Below, piece by piece: positions 37,023 to 49,599 of a stretch of 64,000 bases of DNA; position 1 is the first letter of the stretch, and every line of letters starts with the position of its first letter. Below the pieces are notes generated by a model, which was not told the origin of the DNA, ran no database searches, and worked only from the letters and a program-made list of their open reading frames with translations. Made by a program: the position numbers and the translations under genes. This DNA comes from Centropus unirufus (lineage: Eukaryota; Chordata; Aves; Cuculiformes; Centropidae). The stretch spans positions 1,134,723 through 1,198,722 of the forward strand of contig VYZI01000195.1 of assembly GCA_013397695.1 (NCBI GenBank), in the 5' to 3' direction.

Positions 37023-38540
37023 ATTATAAACACAGAAATGAGATGTAATATATTATCAAACTTTTAATTATGAGTCAGTTTAAACACCTAGGTCTTTGGC
37101 TTCCTGCAGAAGACATGGTAGCCTAAATTAATGGAGATGAGGCTTTTTAGTTGGAGAGGTGGAGAGTGAAGGCAATTAAGTTAAAATGAAAGTTAATGAA
37201 AGTTAAAATAATTGTCTGTAAAGCTGTGAATGATTTAAGGAGTCTTCACTATGAAAATTGTCTCTATGATTCTTGTGAAACCCAGGCAGTGCAATGTAAA
37301 CATGTTTGCATATGTGGTAAATATTCACTGTGTGTAGAGGATGTGGAGCCACTGAGACGTGTCCACCACTAAAGAATGAGTCAAGTCCTTCTTGAATGGT
37401 ATATGGCAGAATTTAAGAAAGGGATTCCTAGTGATAGATACCTGTTTTGACATACTTAGGTGCTAGTTGCCAAATTTTGCACATTTAACAAAAAAAATAT
37501 TCACTTAAGGATTATTGTGAGCTGAATTATCGTTTGAATTGTTAATTATATAGAGATTTCATTATGGTATCACAGAAGTCACTAGCAGAGGGACTTGCTG
37601 GTTACCTTGTGACAGGCAGTAGGAATATTTGTATGAATTGCTGCTCAGTAAGGGAGAGTCACAGCATAGTCTGCCTTTTGTGGAATTAACAATCAGGTAT
37701 TTGATCCTATCAAACACATATGCTACCATCCCATTTAAGGGTTCTTCATTAGGAGAAGAAAACAGCAAAAATATTTGCTAATACTTTCTCAATAATGTTA
37801 ATTTTCATTTCTTCTAATGCAAGAAAAATTAAAACATTACAATAAATGTCCTCAAAATGAGGAAGATAAAGGTGTGATGACTATGATATATATTCCTGCA
37901 TGCACTCAAAGGCTTAGGAAAGACTTCTGCAGGAACAAACGATTGTTTAGCTTCCCAAGCAATCTTTGCAGAAAGTCCTGCTTTCTATGAAACCTGCAAG
38001 GTTGCACACAACTTCTCCTTCATGCATTCAGTTTGTTCAGTTCTTCACCGTCTGATGCTACTATTTGTTATTTAAAGGTTGTAATGTATAGTGGTAAAGT
38101 TTTACAGACTAATAAAAGACCATGGCCAAGATCTGAAAAAATGACTAATGGTTTGGGAAGCTTTTCATTTTGAGTGTCAAACCTGAGACACTTTCCAGTG
38201 CCTTTCAGTAAGAGAAGGCTAAGAATTTTGTGTTCATGAGGTCATTTTTAACTGGTGAAGCTGAGCCATCAAAGGCAAATATCAGTGAAATCCAAACTGT
38301 TCCTGAGATCACGTAAAATCTTCCAAAAATTAACAGTATGTAAGATATTTGCATGACAATAAAAGGAAGTGAAAAAAATTATTACATTAAAAATACTGTG
38401 AATATCCACTCTGTGAATTATTGAGATCTGTTAAAAAGATACTGTTGGTAGTATTCTGGTTTGCTGAGGATGTCTCAAGCTATTAGAGGATTTTTGCTCC
38501 ATGTCTCTCCTGGTATTGTTACTTGATCTATTAAGAGAAA

Positions 38541-38578
38541 CAAAACCAAAACAAAAGAAAACAAACAAACAAGAAAAA
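38541..38578. repeat. A-rich AAAC-type simple repeat
   Basis: An imperfect run of AAAC and AAAAC units, including AAACAAACAAAC, on the plus strand. Confidence 0.7.
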
Positions 38579-41500
38579 ATGAGGAGCACCAACAACTACA
38601 GAGGGTGGTAACAGCTCCTTTAAATGAGTGATGTACATGCTTGAGACTAGAACTACTCACAAGCTTGAGAAAGAATAGAAGGGCTAAAAAAGACAGACTG
38701 GGAGGACTTATTGGGAGGAGATAGGGGCTACTAGCAGTTGTTCTGTTTCACGATTAAAGTTGCTGATGGTGAAAAAAAACATTGCTTTCTTTCAGTAATG
38801 GCTGCCATATGTCTCAGATGTAATACGAAGCAAGGTCTGTTAAACATCAAGCATGTGAATAGTTCATCACTAGCAAAGCCAGCAGTATGTTGCAAACAGC
38901 TAATTCAGTGGCTGTAACAGTCCTGTGGCTTGCTCCATTTAGAAAAAGCTGCAATTCAATGTGACTAATTTGAGTACTACTTTACTAAAATTCTAGGCAT
39001 CTTGCTGCAGAGAACAATCAATTTATCTGAAATATGTTCTTAAGTTCCCTTTATGATGACTAGAGAAAAGGTGGTGCTTCAGAATCTGAAAATGAAACTC
39101 AGACCAGTTAATATAATCTTGACCATATACTCTACTGGTAGTTCCAGCCAGCCAGGCAGATCACTGAAGAGGTGTTTATGTTTGCATAAGGTTCAATCTG
39201 CCTTTTTCACTTCTGAAAACTGATATGCTGTTTGAAATAGAAAGCAGGAAGCTCTGAGTTTTACTTAGTCAGAGACACAAAATTTCTATTTCAAAACAGT
39301 TCCCTGATCACCAGACAGGGATATACATAAATATCTGCTACTCCTTTTAAAAATGATCCACAAAAGGTCGGCAAGACAAGAGTCTAAAATAAAGCAGATG
39401 TGTAAGCCCTTCAGGCTAGCCCAGGGAAGGCTGCAGAAAGATCAAAGAGGCCAGCATAGCTGTTCCAGACTCTGCTTCTACAAACGCGTTTTAATCTACA
39501 TCATTCCTGGTGAAAAATAAAACTAAAAAGTCCTTATGAGCAGGAATTCTATATCTCGTCTATCTGCATCTCTTATTTAAAGAGGCATGTCTGTGCCTAC
39601 TCAGGCAGCTAAAATGGAGGTAGTGTACATGGGGACCTTTAGGTTAGATTAGGAGGCATTGTTTAAAGGAATGCTGGAAAAAAGTTGGGCTGGCTTAATT
39701 TGTGCAATATAAATAATACCTGACCTCTTGTTTATATAGGATTTAGGAAGATGAGAGACTATTCTAGAAGTGCAGCAGCAAAATTCTAGCAGTTTACTTT
39801 GCAACTTCACTCCTTTGTAAAAGACACAGTGAGAACCGAGTAGCTCAGCTTAATGAAATGCTTGGTGAGCAGCACGTTTCAGAACACAATAACTATGGAA
39901 AAGTACTCAGCTTTATGAGAAATAAAGTGTTCTCCAGAATATGTTTCATTAAGGATTTTTTTTGGCTCTCCTTTCCCTTTTTCTCTATGGTTTGATCTCT
40001 TTACCATAGTGACACCATAAAAGTTCCAGGAAAGAATGCCAAGATCTGGCAGTCACGTTTACTAGCTAAGTTTAGTTTACCTACTATGTAAATGTGTCAG
40101 TCAATCTCTTATTTCAGTTTTTTTTTATGCCTTCAACAATTTCAAGACTGGAACAAATCTACCCAACCTAGGGACCTCATTTCAAAATTCTAGATGTACA
40201 ACCATCTATGCTAAATATATCTTAGAGTAAATATCTAACATGTATTTATCAATTGTATACATTAATTGAGATCTTGAGCCTTCATGTTGATATTTAGATG
40301 ATATTTAGCATTTTTAATCTATTTTTTAATGCAGGTATCTTAGGGAAATATTGAAATAACGCATTAGAAAATCCATTTTTTTTCTTAAATTTTTATGTTG
40401 GTCGTAAGTCTCAAGAGCTGGCATTTCCCAAAGCACTTCATTTCCTTCCAGAGTCCTGACTTGGAGATAGAATCTCATTCACCTTGATTACTCGAGTCAT
40501 TAATTTTCATTTCACTTGGAACTTGTTGAAACAAAGTCTTTATACCATGGATGTAAGCCCCCAACACCCAGCACTTTGATGTCAACTACCACTGTTTTCT
40601 TTGAAGACAAGTCCAGAACCCAGCTTCAGGGATAATTTATGCATTCATCCCTATCCAAGCATCATGTAGGACTTCAGAGGTCCTAAACAGTCAACGTTGT
40701 GTTCCAGCATTGCCTACTCTCATCCTAGAGGATGCCTCCCTCATCACAGTGGTTTCTGTGAATCACAGATGTAAATGCCTAGTTTCTTTGTGCACTCTAT
40801 GTATAGTATAAACCTCACCTCAAGGCTTAGTTTTCATGAGGCACAGTGCTACAGGGGATGACTTTCCTTACCCAAACTTAAGAATCTGAATAAAAATGTC
40901 TTATTTTTACACATGGAATCACAAATTCTTGAAAATAAGGCAACATTTTCACATAATTTTGAGAACTTATTAGTCTTATCGTTTGTATATTTGGCAGAAA
41001 AATTGTCATAATGATGAAGTCTAAGTGTGAACTTCAGGAAACTTTTCTGGTTTGGAAAGCAGTCTACAGAGTAAGACAGATGGCAAATAATCATGATGAG
41101 ATAATGGAAAGTTGATGAAAACAGGAATTTCAAGAAACAGCGCTTGGTCTTGTTTATCTTGAGGACAACTTATTATTAAACTAGTTTATAAGGTAAGAAA
41201 TTTCTGAAGACTTCCAGTACTTTTGTCTGAAATTTTATGCATATTTCAATAAAATATTATCTTCAATATAAACATATTTTTCAGGTATTATTCAATATAT
41301 TCCGAAGTGTCTTTGAAGGTTTTGAAATACGTGTTCTAATCAGATAGGTTAGATAACACTGTCTTGCACATTTTACCCCATGTTAGGAGTAAGGGGATTC
41401 AGACAAAAATGCTCATTTGCACAGTAGAGCTGTCCATATAGTTATGTTTAACAGCCCATTCTCTTTGCATCTTCAAATGCTATGTATTAACTCAGTCACC

Positions 41501-41876
41501 TCCATAGCCATGAATACTTGTACTAACTGAGCAATACAAGAAATAGTTGAACTGCAGTAGGAAAGATAACAGTGTCAACATTCCCCATACTAGCATGGTA
41601 CTCCTGGCATGGAAGGTCTCCAGGTCAGGGATCCAGCAGTGTCTTTCTCTGCTGAGTGCTTGTGCATTGACCCCAGCAAGGAGGCCACCTACCTAGAATC
41701 TTAGGGGTCAAAAAAAATCAGTCTGAGGACAAATTAAGGTATCTAAATTGAAATCATGAGGGTAAACTGTTCATGTGATTCAGTGTGCACAGCCTTGAGC
41801 AATTCAGTCTCACCTCTGAATTCATTCCAGTCAGGCACATAAGACAGGTCACCTCTCAGAAAGGACTGGTGAGATC

Positions 41877-42165
41877 ATAGAATCGTTGAATCGTGGAACA
41901 GTTTGGGTTGGAAGGGATCTCAAAGATCACCTAGTTCCATCCCCCCTGCCGTGAACAGGGGCACCTCCCACTAGATTAGGGTGCTCAAGGCCCCATCCAA
42001 GTTGACCTCGAACATTTCCTGGGAGAGGGCATTCACAGCTTCCCTGGGCAAACCGTTCCAGTGCCTCACCACCTTCACTGTGAAGAATTTCTTCCTGATA
42101 GTCTGAATGTTCCCCTCTCCCATTTGTAGTCATCCCCTTGCCCTACCACTACATGCCTTCATAAA
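41877..42165 (-). mobile_element. CR1 LINE 3' fragment (short)
   Basis: The plus strand begins with the reversed CR1 tail (TCATAGAATCGTTGAATCG). It then shows the reversed CR1 terminal sequence (TTTGGGTTGGAAGGGATCTC) and segments matching the reverse transcriptase C-terminus (CTTCCCTGGGCAAACCGTTC). It fades at about 42165. The element is on the minus strand, heavily 5'-truncated and non-coding now. Confidence 0.9.
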
Positions 42166-42969
42166 TGTAGTATAAAGAGATTCTTCTTGTGGTTTCAGTA
42201 TGTGGAGATAAGAATAAAATTATTTCCTGGCTTGCCCACAACCCCAACTTCATCTCAGAAGTTGCAAAGTATAGCATAGTTGAAAGTGCTCAGTCTCCTA
42301 TTAGGTTGTTTTGTGTTGCATGATGAAGGGGTCATTTGCCTGGGCACTTGAACTTGACCTTCTGACATCCAAGATAAGTGCCATAAAATACATTTTTAGC
42401 ACTCTTTTTATTTCTCTGTGTGAACTAACTTTGAACTTTAATACACTAAGTAGAAAAGATTTAAGGGATATTTATCAGTGAATGCTATATAGCTCTGATT
42501 AAGTGATTTTCTTACAGGCTTAGGATCTTTTACTCAATGCCTAAATCTTCAAGCAAAGTTCACCACCAAAACTTTCCCAACGAGTACTTTGTCCATTGGG
42601 ACGTCATCTTGCAAGTCTGCTTCTCTTATATTGTGTAGAATTCTAAGCATATATGCCTCTGTTGTCCCTCACGGAGAGTTAGTGGGATAAATCTCTGACT
42701 TCACTGCCAGAACTCTATCACAAGGATTTTGCACAAGGCCGCTTCAGACACCTGGGCACTGAGGGAAAGTTTCCACAGGTTTTATGTAGAGAATCTATAT
42801 CAGAATTTTAGCTGGGCTATGTTTTTATTAATATCATAGGAGTCTATATTATGGACTGGAACCTGAAACAATAAATTTGCTATGTGAATTTAATGGAAAA
42901 CCCTTCAGATGTAGAGCTGCTTATTAAAATTAATATTTTCACTCATTGGTTACCAGTATTCTTAAACCC

Positions 42970-43040
42970 ACAGATTCACAGAAATTATAAATACGTTTGA
43001 GGGAACATCTGAAGGTCACTTAGTTCAACCTCCTTCTAAA
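42970..43040 (-). mobile_element. Older CR1 3' end remnant
   Basis: Degraded CR1 3' end on the minus strand: ATTCACAGAAATTATAAATA followed by a diverged terminal segment (AGGTCACTTAGTTCAACCTC). It directly abuts the next CR1 copy. Confidence 0.6.
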
Positions 43041-44640
43041 AAATCATAGAAAATCTGATTGGAAGGGACCCCAAGATCATCAGGTCCAACCTTTCTTGTC
43101 AAAAGCATCATCTAGACAAGATGGCCCAGTAACCTCTTTAGCTGAATCTTAGAAGTGCCCAATGAGGGGGAATCCACCACTTCCATGTGGAGATTGCTCC
43201 AATGGCTAATTGTTCTCATTTTGAAAATTTTTCCTCTTGTGTCCAATTGGAATCTTCCTATAAATAATCTGTACCACTTGCCTCTCATCTTTTCCATGTG
43301 AGCCCTTGTAAAATGGGAATCCTCAGCTACTTTGTAGCTACACTTTAAAGACTGGAACACGGTGATAAGGTGTCCTCTAAACCTTCGTTTCTCAACACCA
43401 AACAAATCTGGCTCTCCCAGCCAGAGACATATGACAGGATATTGTCCTCATATGACAGGATTCTCCACCTTTAATCATCTTTGTGGCCCTCTGGGCTCGA
43501 GATTGTCCACATATTTTTGTAAAGAGAGAACCAAGACTGAACATAGTATTCCAGGTGTGGCTTGAGAAGCACTGAGTAGAGTGGGATAATTCTTTATCAC
43601 TGCTGGTGGGGTCCTTGTTGATGCAACCCAGTGTCTTGTTGGCTTTCTTTGCTGCAGCAGCACACTATTTGCTCATCTTGCGCCTATTGTCCACCAGCAA
43701 CCTCAAGTTCCTTTCCGCAGAGCTACTCCCCAGCCAATTAGATTCCAGTGCTTGTTGCATTCCTGGACTCATGTTTCCACAAGTGCAAGACATTGCCCCT
43801 GTCCTTGTAGCACTTCATAGGGTTCTTGTCAGACCATCCTTTCAGCCTATCCAGGTCTTCCTATACAATGGCACTACCTTCCAAAGTGCCCACTTCCCCA
43901 CTCCATTTGGTATCATCAGCAAACTTCATCAGGGTACACTTGATCCCATTATCCAGATCACTTATGAAGATATTAAATAGTGTTTGGCCCAATATCATTC
44001 CCCGGGGGACCCCACGTGTGACAGGGTGCCAGTGTGAAAAAGAACTATTTATCAGCACCTTCTGAGTGTGCCCTTTCAGCCGGTTCCCCACCAACTGTAC
44101 AGAAGACTTTGCTAGACTATGTCACTTTATCTAGGAGGAGGCTGTTGGAAATCATATTGAAAGCCTTGGAGAAATCGAGGTGGAGAAATCCACCATACAT
44201 AAACTGAGTGAGTTACTTTGTTTAAGAAGGCAAGTGGGTTTTTCAAGCATGATTGGCCTTTAGTGAATCTCTCTGGCTTTTCCCAATCACGTGCTTCATT
44301 TGACTTGTGAAAACCCCCAAAATTATTTGCTCTGTAAATTTCTCAGGGACTGAAGTAAGAGTGATGGGCCTATAATTTCCTGGTTTCCCCTGTAGGACCT
44401 TCTTGTAGGTGGGGGTGACATTAAACTTCTTCCAGTCTTTTGGGATGTCCACCAATCTCTTAAAGATTATGGAGAGCACCTTTGTATGACATGAGTCAGC
44501 TCTCTTAGCACCCTGAGGTGGATATTGTCAGCTCCCATCAATTTATGAGGCTCAAGCTTCTGTGACAGATCACATACCAACTATTTCTTCACCTTGTAGA
44601 TGACTAATTTTCCTCTCCTATTCAACATTGTGTCAATATT
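43041..44640 (-). mobile_element. CR1 LINE, longest copy, decayed reverse transcriptase
   Basis: This is about 1.6 kb of CR1 on the minus strand, starting at its reversed tail (AAATCATAGAAAATCTG). Minus-strand fragments in order of the protein are: about 44479-44243 (GNYRPITLTSVPEK, an early RT motif), 44094-43861 (VTRGVPRG, LFNIFISDLD and the catalytic FADD at 43923-43912), and 43405-43112 (C-terminal region, RRFRGHLITVFQSLKCSY). The pieces sit in different frames with stops between them, so the enzyme is not made. Sequence resembling still more 5' CR1 (CACCCTGAGGTGGATATTGT) continues past 44500. The exact left-of-gene limit near 44640 is approximate. It lies in the KERA-LUM intergenic space. 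Confidence 0.9.
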
Positions 44641-46380
44641 TTCCCTCTATTCCATACTCTAGGCTGCATATCATCCACAATGTTGAGCACTTTATAACTA
44701 AGATTCATCACCTTCCCTCCCAGGAAGGGCAGAAATTACAGGTTACAGTGACTCGGTTTCCAAGGTTCTAACTCTGTTAAGTATTCCCAAACACCCACAT
44801 TTCTGGTTAATGCCTAGAAAACAATTAATGTAGCTTACATAAACTGCAAACTAAAGTAACTGTGTTATTGCCTATCTGGTTCTCCAAGGTAGATAGAGAT
44901 TAGGAACTTAGAGGCTTGATAGTTATACGAAAGTATGCATAAATGCAGAAGCAGCAACCTGTGCTTCTGTGTCTCACAACAGGAAAGCAAAGAGGTACGG
45001 CATTCCATTTCTTTTTTCGCAGAAGTATGTCATATTTCATGTTTTCATGTATAGTGTGAAGAGCAAGCTGTGGAATGTTATCTCTCCTCAACTAACTGGG
45101 AATTTCAAAACTACAGGAAAGAAGTGTTCAAGATAGAAATGTACTGCCAAATGCCATTTTCTCTTTGTTGTCCAAATGATCATCGTGATATGTGGTACTA
45201 TTTGATATTTTGACAAAAGGTGTCCTACTTTATCCCTTGCAAAGGACTTCAAAATGTCTTTTGAACATGTGTGTCTGCTTTATTTATTTATAACATAATG
45301 ATATGCAGAAAGTAGCATCATCAACACCTTTTAAACTGTCCTTAGGTGGACTGTTCTCAGTTTCCTTGTTCATTCTGTTTTGTTTTGCATGAGACAACTG
45401 GTTTGCTGAAACAGACTGAAAATAAGTACATATTTCTATTCTCTTTGCTAAATCCCAGCTATATGGTGACAGATATCAGTATCAGTTTGTGCTCTAGAAT
45501 TCTTAGTGTTTAGCGTATTTTCCTGTAAAGGGCATGGTTATTCTAAAAACTTGGGAAATATTTGATTATTCTTTCCCATATTTTTTCTGTCCTTTGGAGA
45601 TTATTTGTAAGCATCTCTTTCTTCTTCTGTCTTCTGCCGAGAGGCTATCCCACAGTGATTTCCATTCTGATGTGTTCAGAGACCCCCAGCTTTAGATTTT
45701 TCACTTGTTACAAATGCTCCTTTCAAACTTCCTTGTATGTGGATAAAGGCAGTAACACTTATGAATTCCCAAATTACAAAAATTAGGAGGGAAATGTGAA
45801 CTGTGTTTTGATTCTGAACATCTGGAATTGGCAATGTGCCAACTAAAGTGTTTGGGTGGGGCTTTGGGTTTTTATTTTATATATATATGTTTTGTATAGA
45901 ACATATATAAAACATATATTTTAAATATGTTTTCAGAGGTGGCAGTTTCTGCTTTTGCTATAAAAACTAGAAGAGTTTCTGTCTGAATGTTTTATAGTCT
46001 GGTAGTTGAAAAGAAAATATTACCTGAAGGATGATCTGTGTTTGCAAGCAAGTCATGTATGACTCTCGGTTTTTAACACCTTCATTTTAGTATGAATTCC
46101 AGAATGCTGACAATACTTGGACTATTCATTCCCAGATAAAATATGCTACCATCTTCCTACCATGGGTGTCTAGAGCTGCATTTTAATCATTGGGTGTGGC
46201 TCTTGAGAGATTCCATTTTTCTTTGGACAATGCTGAGAAATTAATGTGCACTACTTCATAGTGCTGTAACCTGCTTACTGCAAACTAGGTAATGTATCAA
46301 CTTAAGAGCCAACACAAATGCAGTGGAGTATGCTAGGCAGTATGTTTACAAACACATTGAAACTGGAAAGTAGAGAAAAC
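44641..46380. other. Intergenic DNA 3' of LUM
   Basis: No gene is recognised. The segment holds an AT microsatellite and palindrome at 45871-45930. It probably ends at the LUM polyadenylation region near 46.4-46.7 kb. Confidence 0.45.
45871..45930. repeat. TA-rich simple repeat with inverted arms
   Basis: An (AT)n run is followed by TATATATGTT (45882-45891) and its exact inverted copy AACATATATA (45900-45909), with an 8-nt loop. Another ACATATAT copy follows, so a cruciform is possible. Confidence 0.7.
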
Positions 46381-46382
46381 AG

Positions 46383-47245
46383 TTTATTTAACCTTACAAT
46401 AAATTTTAATAATAATATAATAGCTTAGATTATCTTGTCTTAACCTGAAGGATTTTTTTCAATTTATAGAAGTTTGAAACATAGTTCACAATGATATGAA
46501 CAAAAAAGGACTATTTGCTATGTTTTATTTTCTACAGTCTGGTTAAAAGTAGCATGCAAGTAATTGAATAAAATACTTGTATATATGACTTATCTTGAAA
46601 TAATAATTATACCAGCAATGAATAAAAATCTTACTATGAAAGTTTAAATGAAAGTATGACAAAAAGAAGAGTAAACATCTTTTAACCTGAAAAATGATTG
46701 TTTCCTTGTTATCTTTCAAATATTTATTTAATTTAATAATGTAATGGGCTCTGAAAACAAATTTTCATACATCTTAAATTGTTCTTAGAATGATAAATAT
46801 TTTTTTCCTTTTTAATTGATAGTAATATGAAAAAGATATGAGTCATGAAGTTGGATTGGTTGGGGAGGAATCTGGTATATACACAGACTAGCCCATACTG
46901 CTTATCACTCTGATGAGACCCATCGGACTTCTACATAAAATGGCACCTTTTGCATGCTTGGACACAGATTTCTATGAAGTTGAATGCTTTTCATCAACTT
47001 ACCTAGCCAGGAGAACGCATATTTTACACCACATTTGGTCATTCTTGTACTTTCTAAATACAACCCTTTGCAAAAATATGCAAATATCTTTAAGGTTGCC
47101 AAGTGCATGCTAAATATTGACAAACAAAATGGTCAAAATGCAGATTGACACTTTCTTTTAGGGCATGTCCTAATTTTAAAGAGCCATCATGATGTAATTC
47201 CTGTAATTACTGCTTCTAGAAGAGAACTGGAATCTTCCAGATATC
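46383..47245 (-). other. LUM: LUM 3' untranslated region (extent approximate)
   Basis: This is the sequence downstream of the LUM stop codon on the minus strand. Minus-strand AATAAA hexamers lie at 46723-46728, 46524-46529 and 46383-46388, giving 3' UTRs of roughly 0.5, 0.7 or 0.9 kb. Which one is used cannot be told from sequence alone. The open frames seen here on both strands are short and show no homology I recognise. Confidence 0.55.
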
Positions 47246-47400
47246 TCACTCCAGCGAAATCTCAGCAGCCACCCGAAGACAGTTGTACATCTCCTGTGGC
47301 AAGTCAGACCGGGTAAGATTGTTTCCATCCAGGCGCAAATGTGTGATCTTGGAATAGGTTGTTGGCCCAACAACCTTACAGAAGCTGCTCAATGGAAACT
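47246..47400 (-). CDS. LUM: Lumican, last coding exon (exon 3)
   Basis: This is the C-terminal exon of lumican, residues 293-343. The acceptor is TTTTGTTTTAG (AG at 47402-47401), and the exon starts AG, completing the Lys codon split from exon 2 (A then AG) to give NKIN-K-FPLSSFCK. It holds the final leucine-rich repeat (HLRLDGNNL) and the ear-repeat cysteines Cys300 and Cys333, and ends RVAAEISLE with TGA at 47248-47246. The sequon NLT at Asn320 lies in the last repeat. The joined protein is 343 residues, close to known lumicans. Confidence 0.96.
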
Positions 47401-48034
47401 CTAAAACAAAAGGAACACGAATAAAAGAAAGCATGAATAATTAGGACAAATAGGATGAAAGCATTATTTTTTGCTTTTTATATTTTATTTGAAAATTGTT
47501 ATCTTAAATTCATTCTACTATTTTTTACTATTTCACATGTCCACTAATGTAATCCCCCATGAGTTAAGAGGAACTTGAGAATCTTGTGTTAGGAGATGTT
47601 CTTTCCATTAGTTTTTATAGATTCAGAATGTCAAGACAGCTTTTCAAGTGCTGTGTGCTCCCACTATCTCTTTGATTTTTACAACTTCAGATTTTATATA
47701 GAGTCCTAAACTAGCATTTAGAAAAAAAGGGAAAAAATTAATGTCCAGTAAAACTGAAGTTGTAGAGGGAGGAATCAGTTGTGCTAGGTATATTATGATG
47801 GAAAGATAAAACACTACATAAGACACTGAATGAAGCAAAAACGTTCTGAAGAAACAAAAATCATTATATGGCCTTACCTTTAAAAACAGGCAGTCAGATG
47901 GATGTCTGTGTCAAACATAATTTTGGGTGTGTTATTTTGATTTACTAGTTTCAAAATGAAGTTTGAGGCCAGGGTTGGGGAGGAATTTTACCTTTGAATT
48001 GTATAGTTCAAACATTCCAGAACAGAAGTCTTGA

Positions 48035-48099
48035 NNNNNNNNNNNNNNNNNNNNNNNNNNNNNNNNNNNNNNNNNNNNNNNNNNNNNNNNNNNNNNNNN
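48035..48099. other. Assembly gap (65 N)
   Basis: Sixty-five undetermined bases within LUM intron 2. Flanks are ordinary AT-rich intron. The true length is unknown. Confidence 0.99.
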
Positions 48100-49599
48100 C
48101 AGACCACTAGATAGCTCTTGGTTGGAAAATGTATTGTATCTTCTAAGCAGTATTATAAACTAGAAATTACATGAAGCAGAGAAGTTCTGTGCTCAGTATA
48201 CTTAAGCTCACACATATGCTCATGCTACACCTCTTTCATGCAGAGCAGATCTATGCTCAAGACAGAATGTATGTGAATAAACCTTATGTCCCTGGCATAC
48301 TACATTGCGTGATTCTGCAAAGATGGGCCTTCATTCTTGCCCATGAGAGACTCCTCTGAGTCAGACAGAGGTTTAATCTATCAAAAGGCTCCATTACTAC
48401 TATAGAAGTTTGAGAGACTTTTTTCCAGGACACTGACATTAATTGAATTCATACAGGAGATATTTTAAGGAGGCTTCTTAAATGAACCCGTTCACCAGTA
48501 TGCAGACAGGTTTTATATTTTCAGTTGTTTTTATGTTGCAAAGGACTAGCTCTCATAATTTCTGAGAAATCAAGGTAGTGTTTCCAAAATTGGATGCCAT
48601 TTTAATTACCAGTCACAGGTCATTCAAGGACTTTTGAAAATACCACCTTATATATCTTTTCTGCATGACTATTTAACTCATCTACGATAATGTGATGAAC
48701 TATAACATGTTGTAGTACTAAAGAAAGTGGAAGTATTACCTTTCACATCTTCACTTTAACTTCAATTGGATCCTTTCAGATCTGGTGTTGCAATAATCCA
48801 CTATCACTGATGAAATGATATGCTTGTGTAAACTACACATAAGTGTACACTCACCTGCACAGGCAGATCATTAAAACAATAGAGTTTATGTAATTTTTTG
48901 GACATGGAACTAGGATATTGAAGAATAGGTAAAGATTTGTGTATCTTTCACAAAATAGTTTTTTCAAGTAGGGATTAAGGAAATGTATGCTGAATGTTAG
49001 ATCTTGATCACTAATTTTATTAAAAGAAACCAAAATATCTTCCTGGATTTTTTATATTGTCTAGCCTTTGTTTGGAAAGGTGAAATATAAATGCATCTTT
49101 AATGGTACATTTATTAGGTAGTCCATATTGCAATATAGCATAATTTTAAACGTGCAGACTGATTCAGATGCTCTCCTGATTTAGAATATATCAGCTGAAA
49201 GGAACTGGTGATTCCTGTGAATTAGGATCATATAATCCGTGAGATGTTTATTGGATTACATCTATGTGGAATTTTGCTGAATGAAAACATATGTTCTTGA
49301 AACTTCAAACTCATTTGCTTGGTCTATGCATTAACTATTTTTTTCCATATTTATGAAGGCAGAAACTTCCTAAAATTAATCGCTGTTTTCCATATTGTTA
49401 CTTTTGAGCATAAATACTAACATCTGGTTAAAAAACAAGGCATGCTTAAATGAGTTGGGTAGGTGTTCAACTACTCGAAGTATGTATACTTCATGCAAGT
49501 AAAAAAAAAGAAATTATCTCTGTCACCAAAATACTCAGCTGTACTGACTATTTATGAGACTGAAAACACTTTGGAAGTTGATGCAGATCTAGTCCTCAA

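Larger units (their letters stand above)
35700..41870. other. Intergenic DNA between KERA and LUM, left part
   Basis: This stretch is AT-rich and has no gene I can support. It contains a short imperfect repeat of AGAGATAGAGT at about 36630-36655, a CR1 tail fragment at 36989-37022, and an A-rich AAAC-type simple repeat at about 38541-38578. The part near 35.7-36.5 kb is the upstream region of KERA. Confidence 0.5.

Noticed and set aside
43606..43980. 124-codon plus-strand open frame
   Set aside because: It is antisense to CR1 reverse transcriptase, and the minus strand carries the recognisable motifs.
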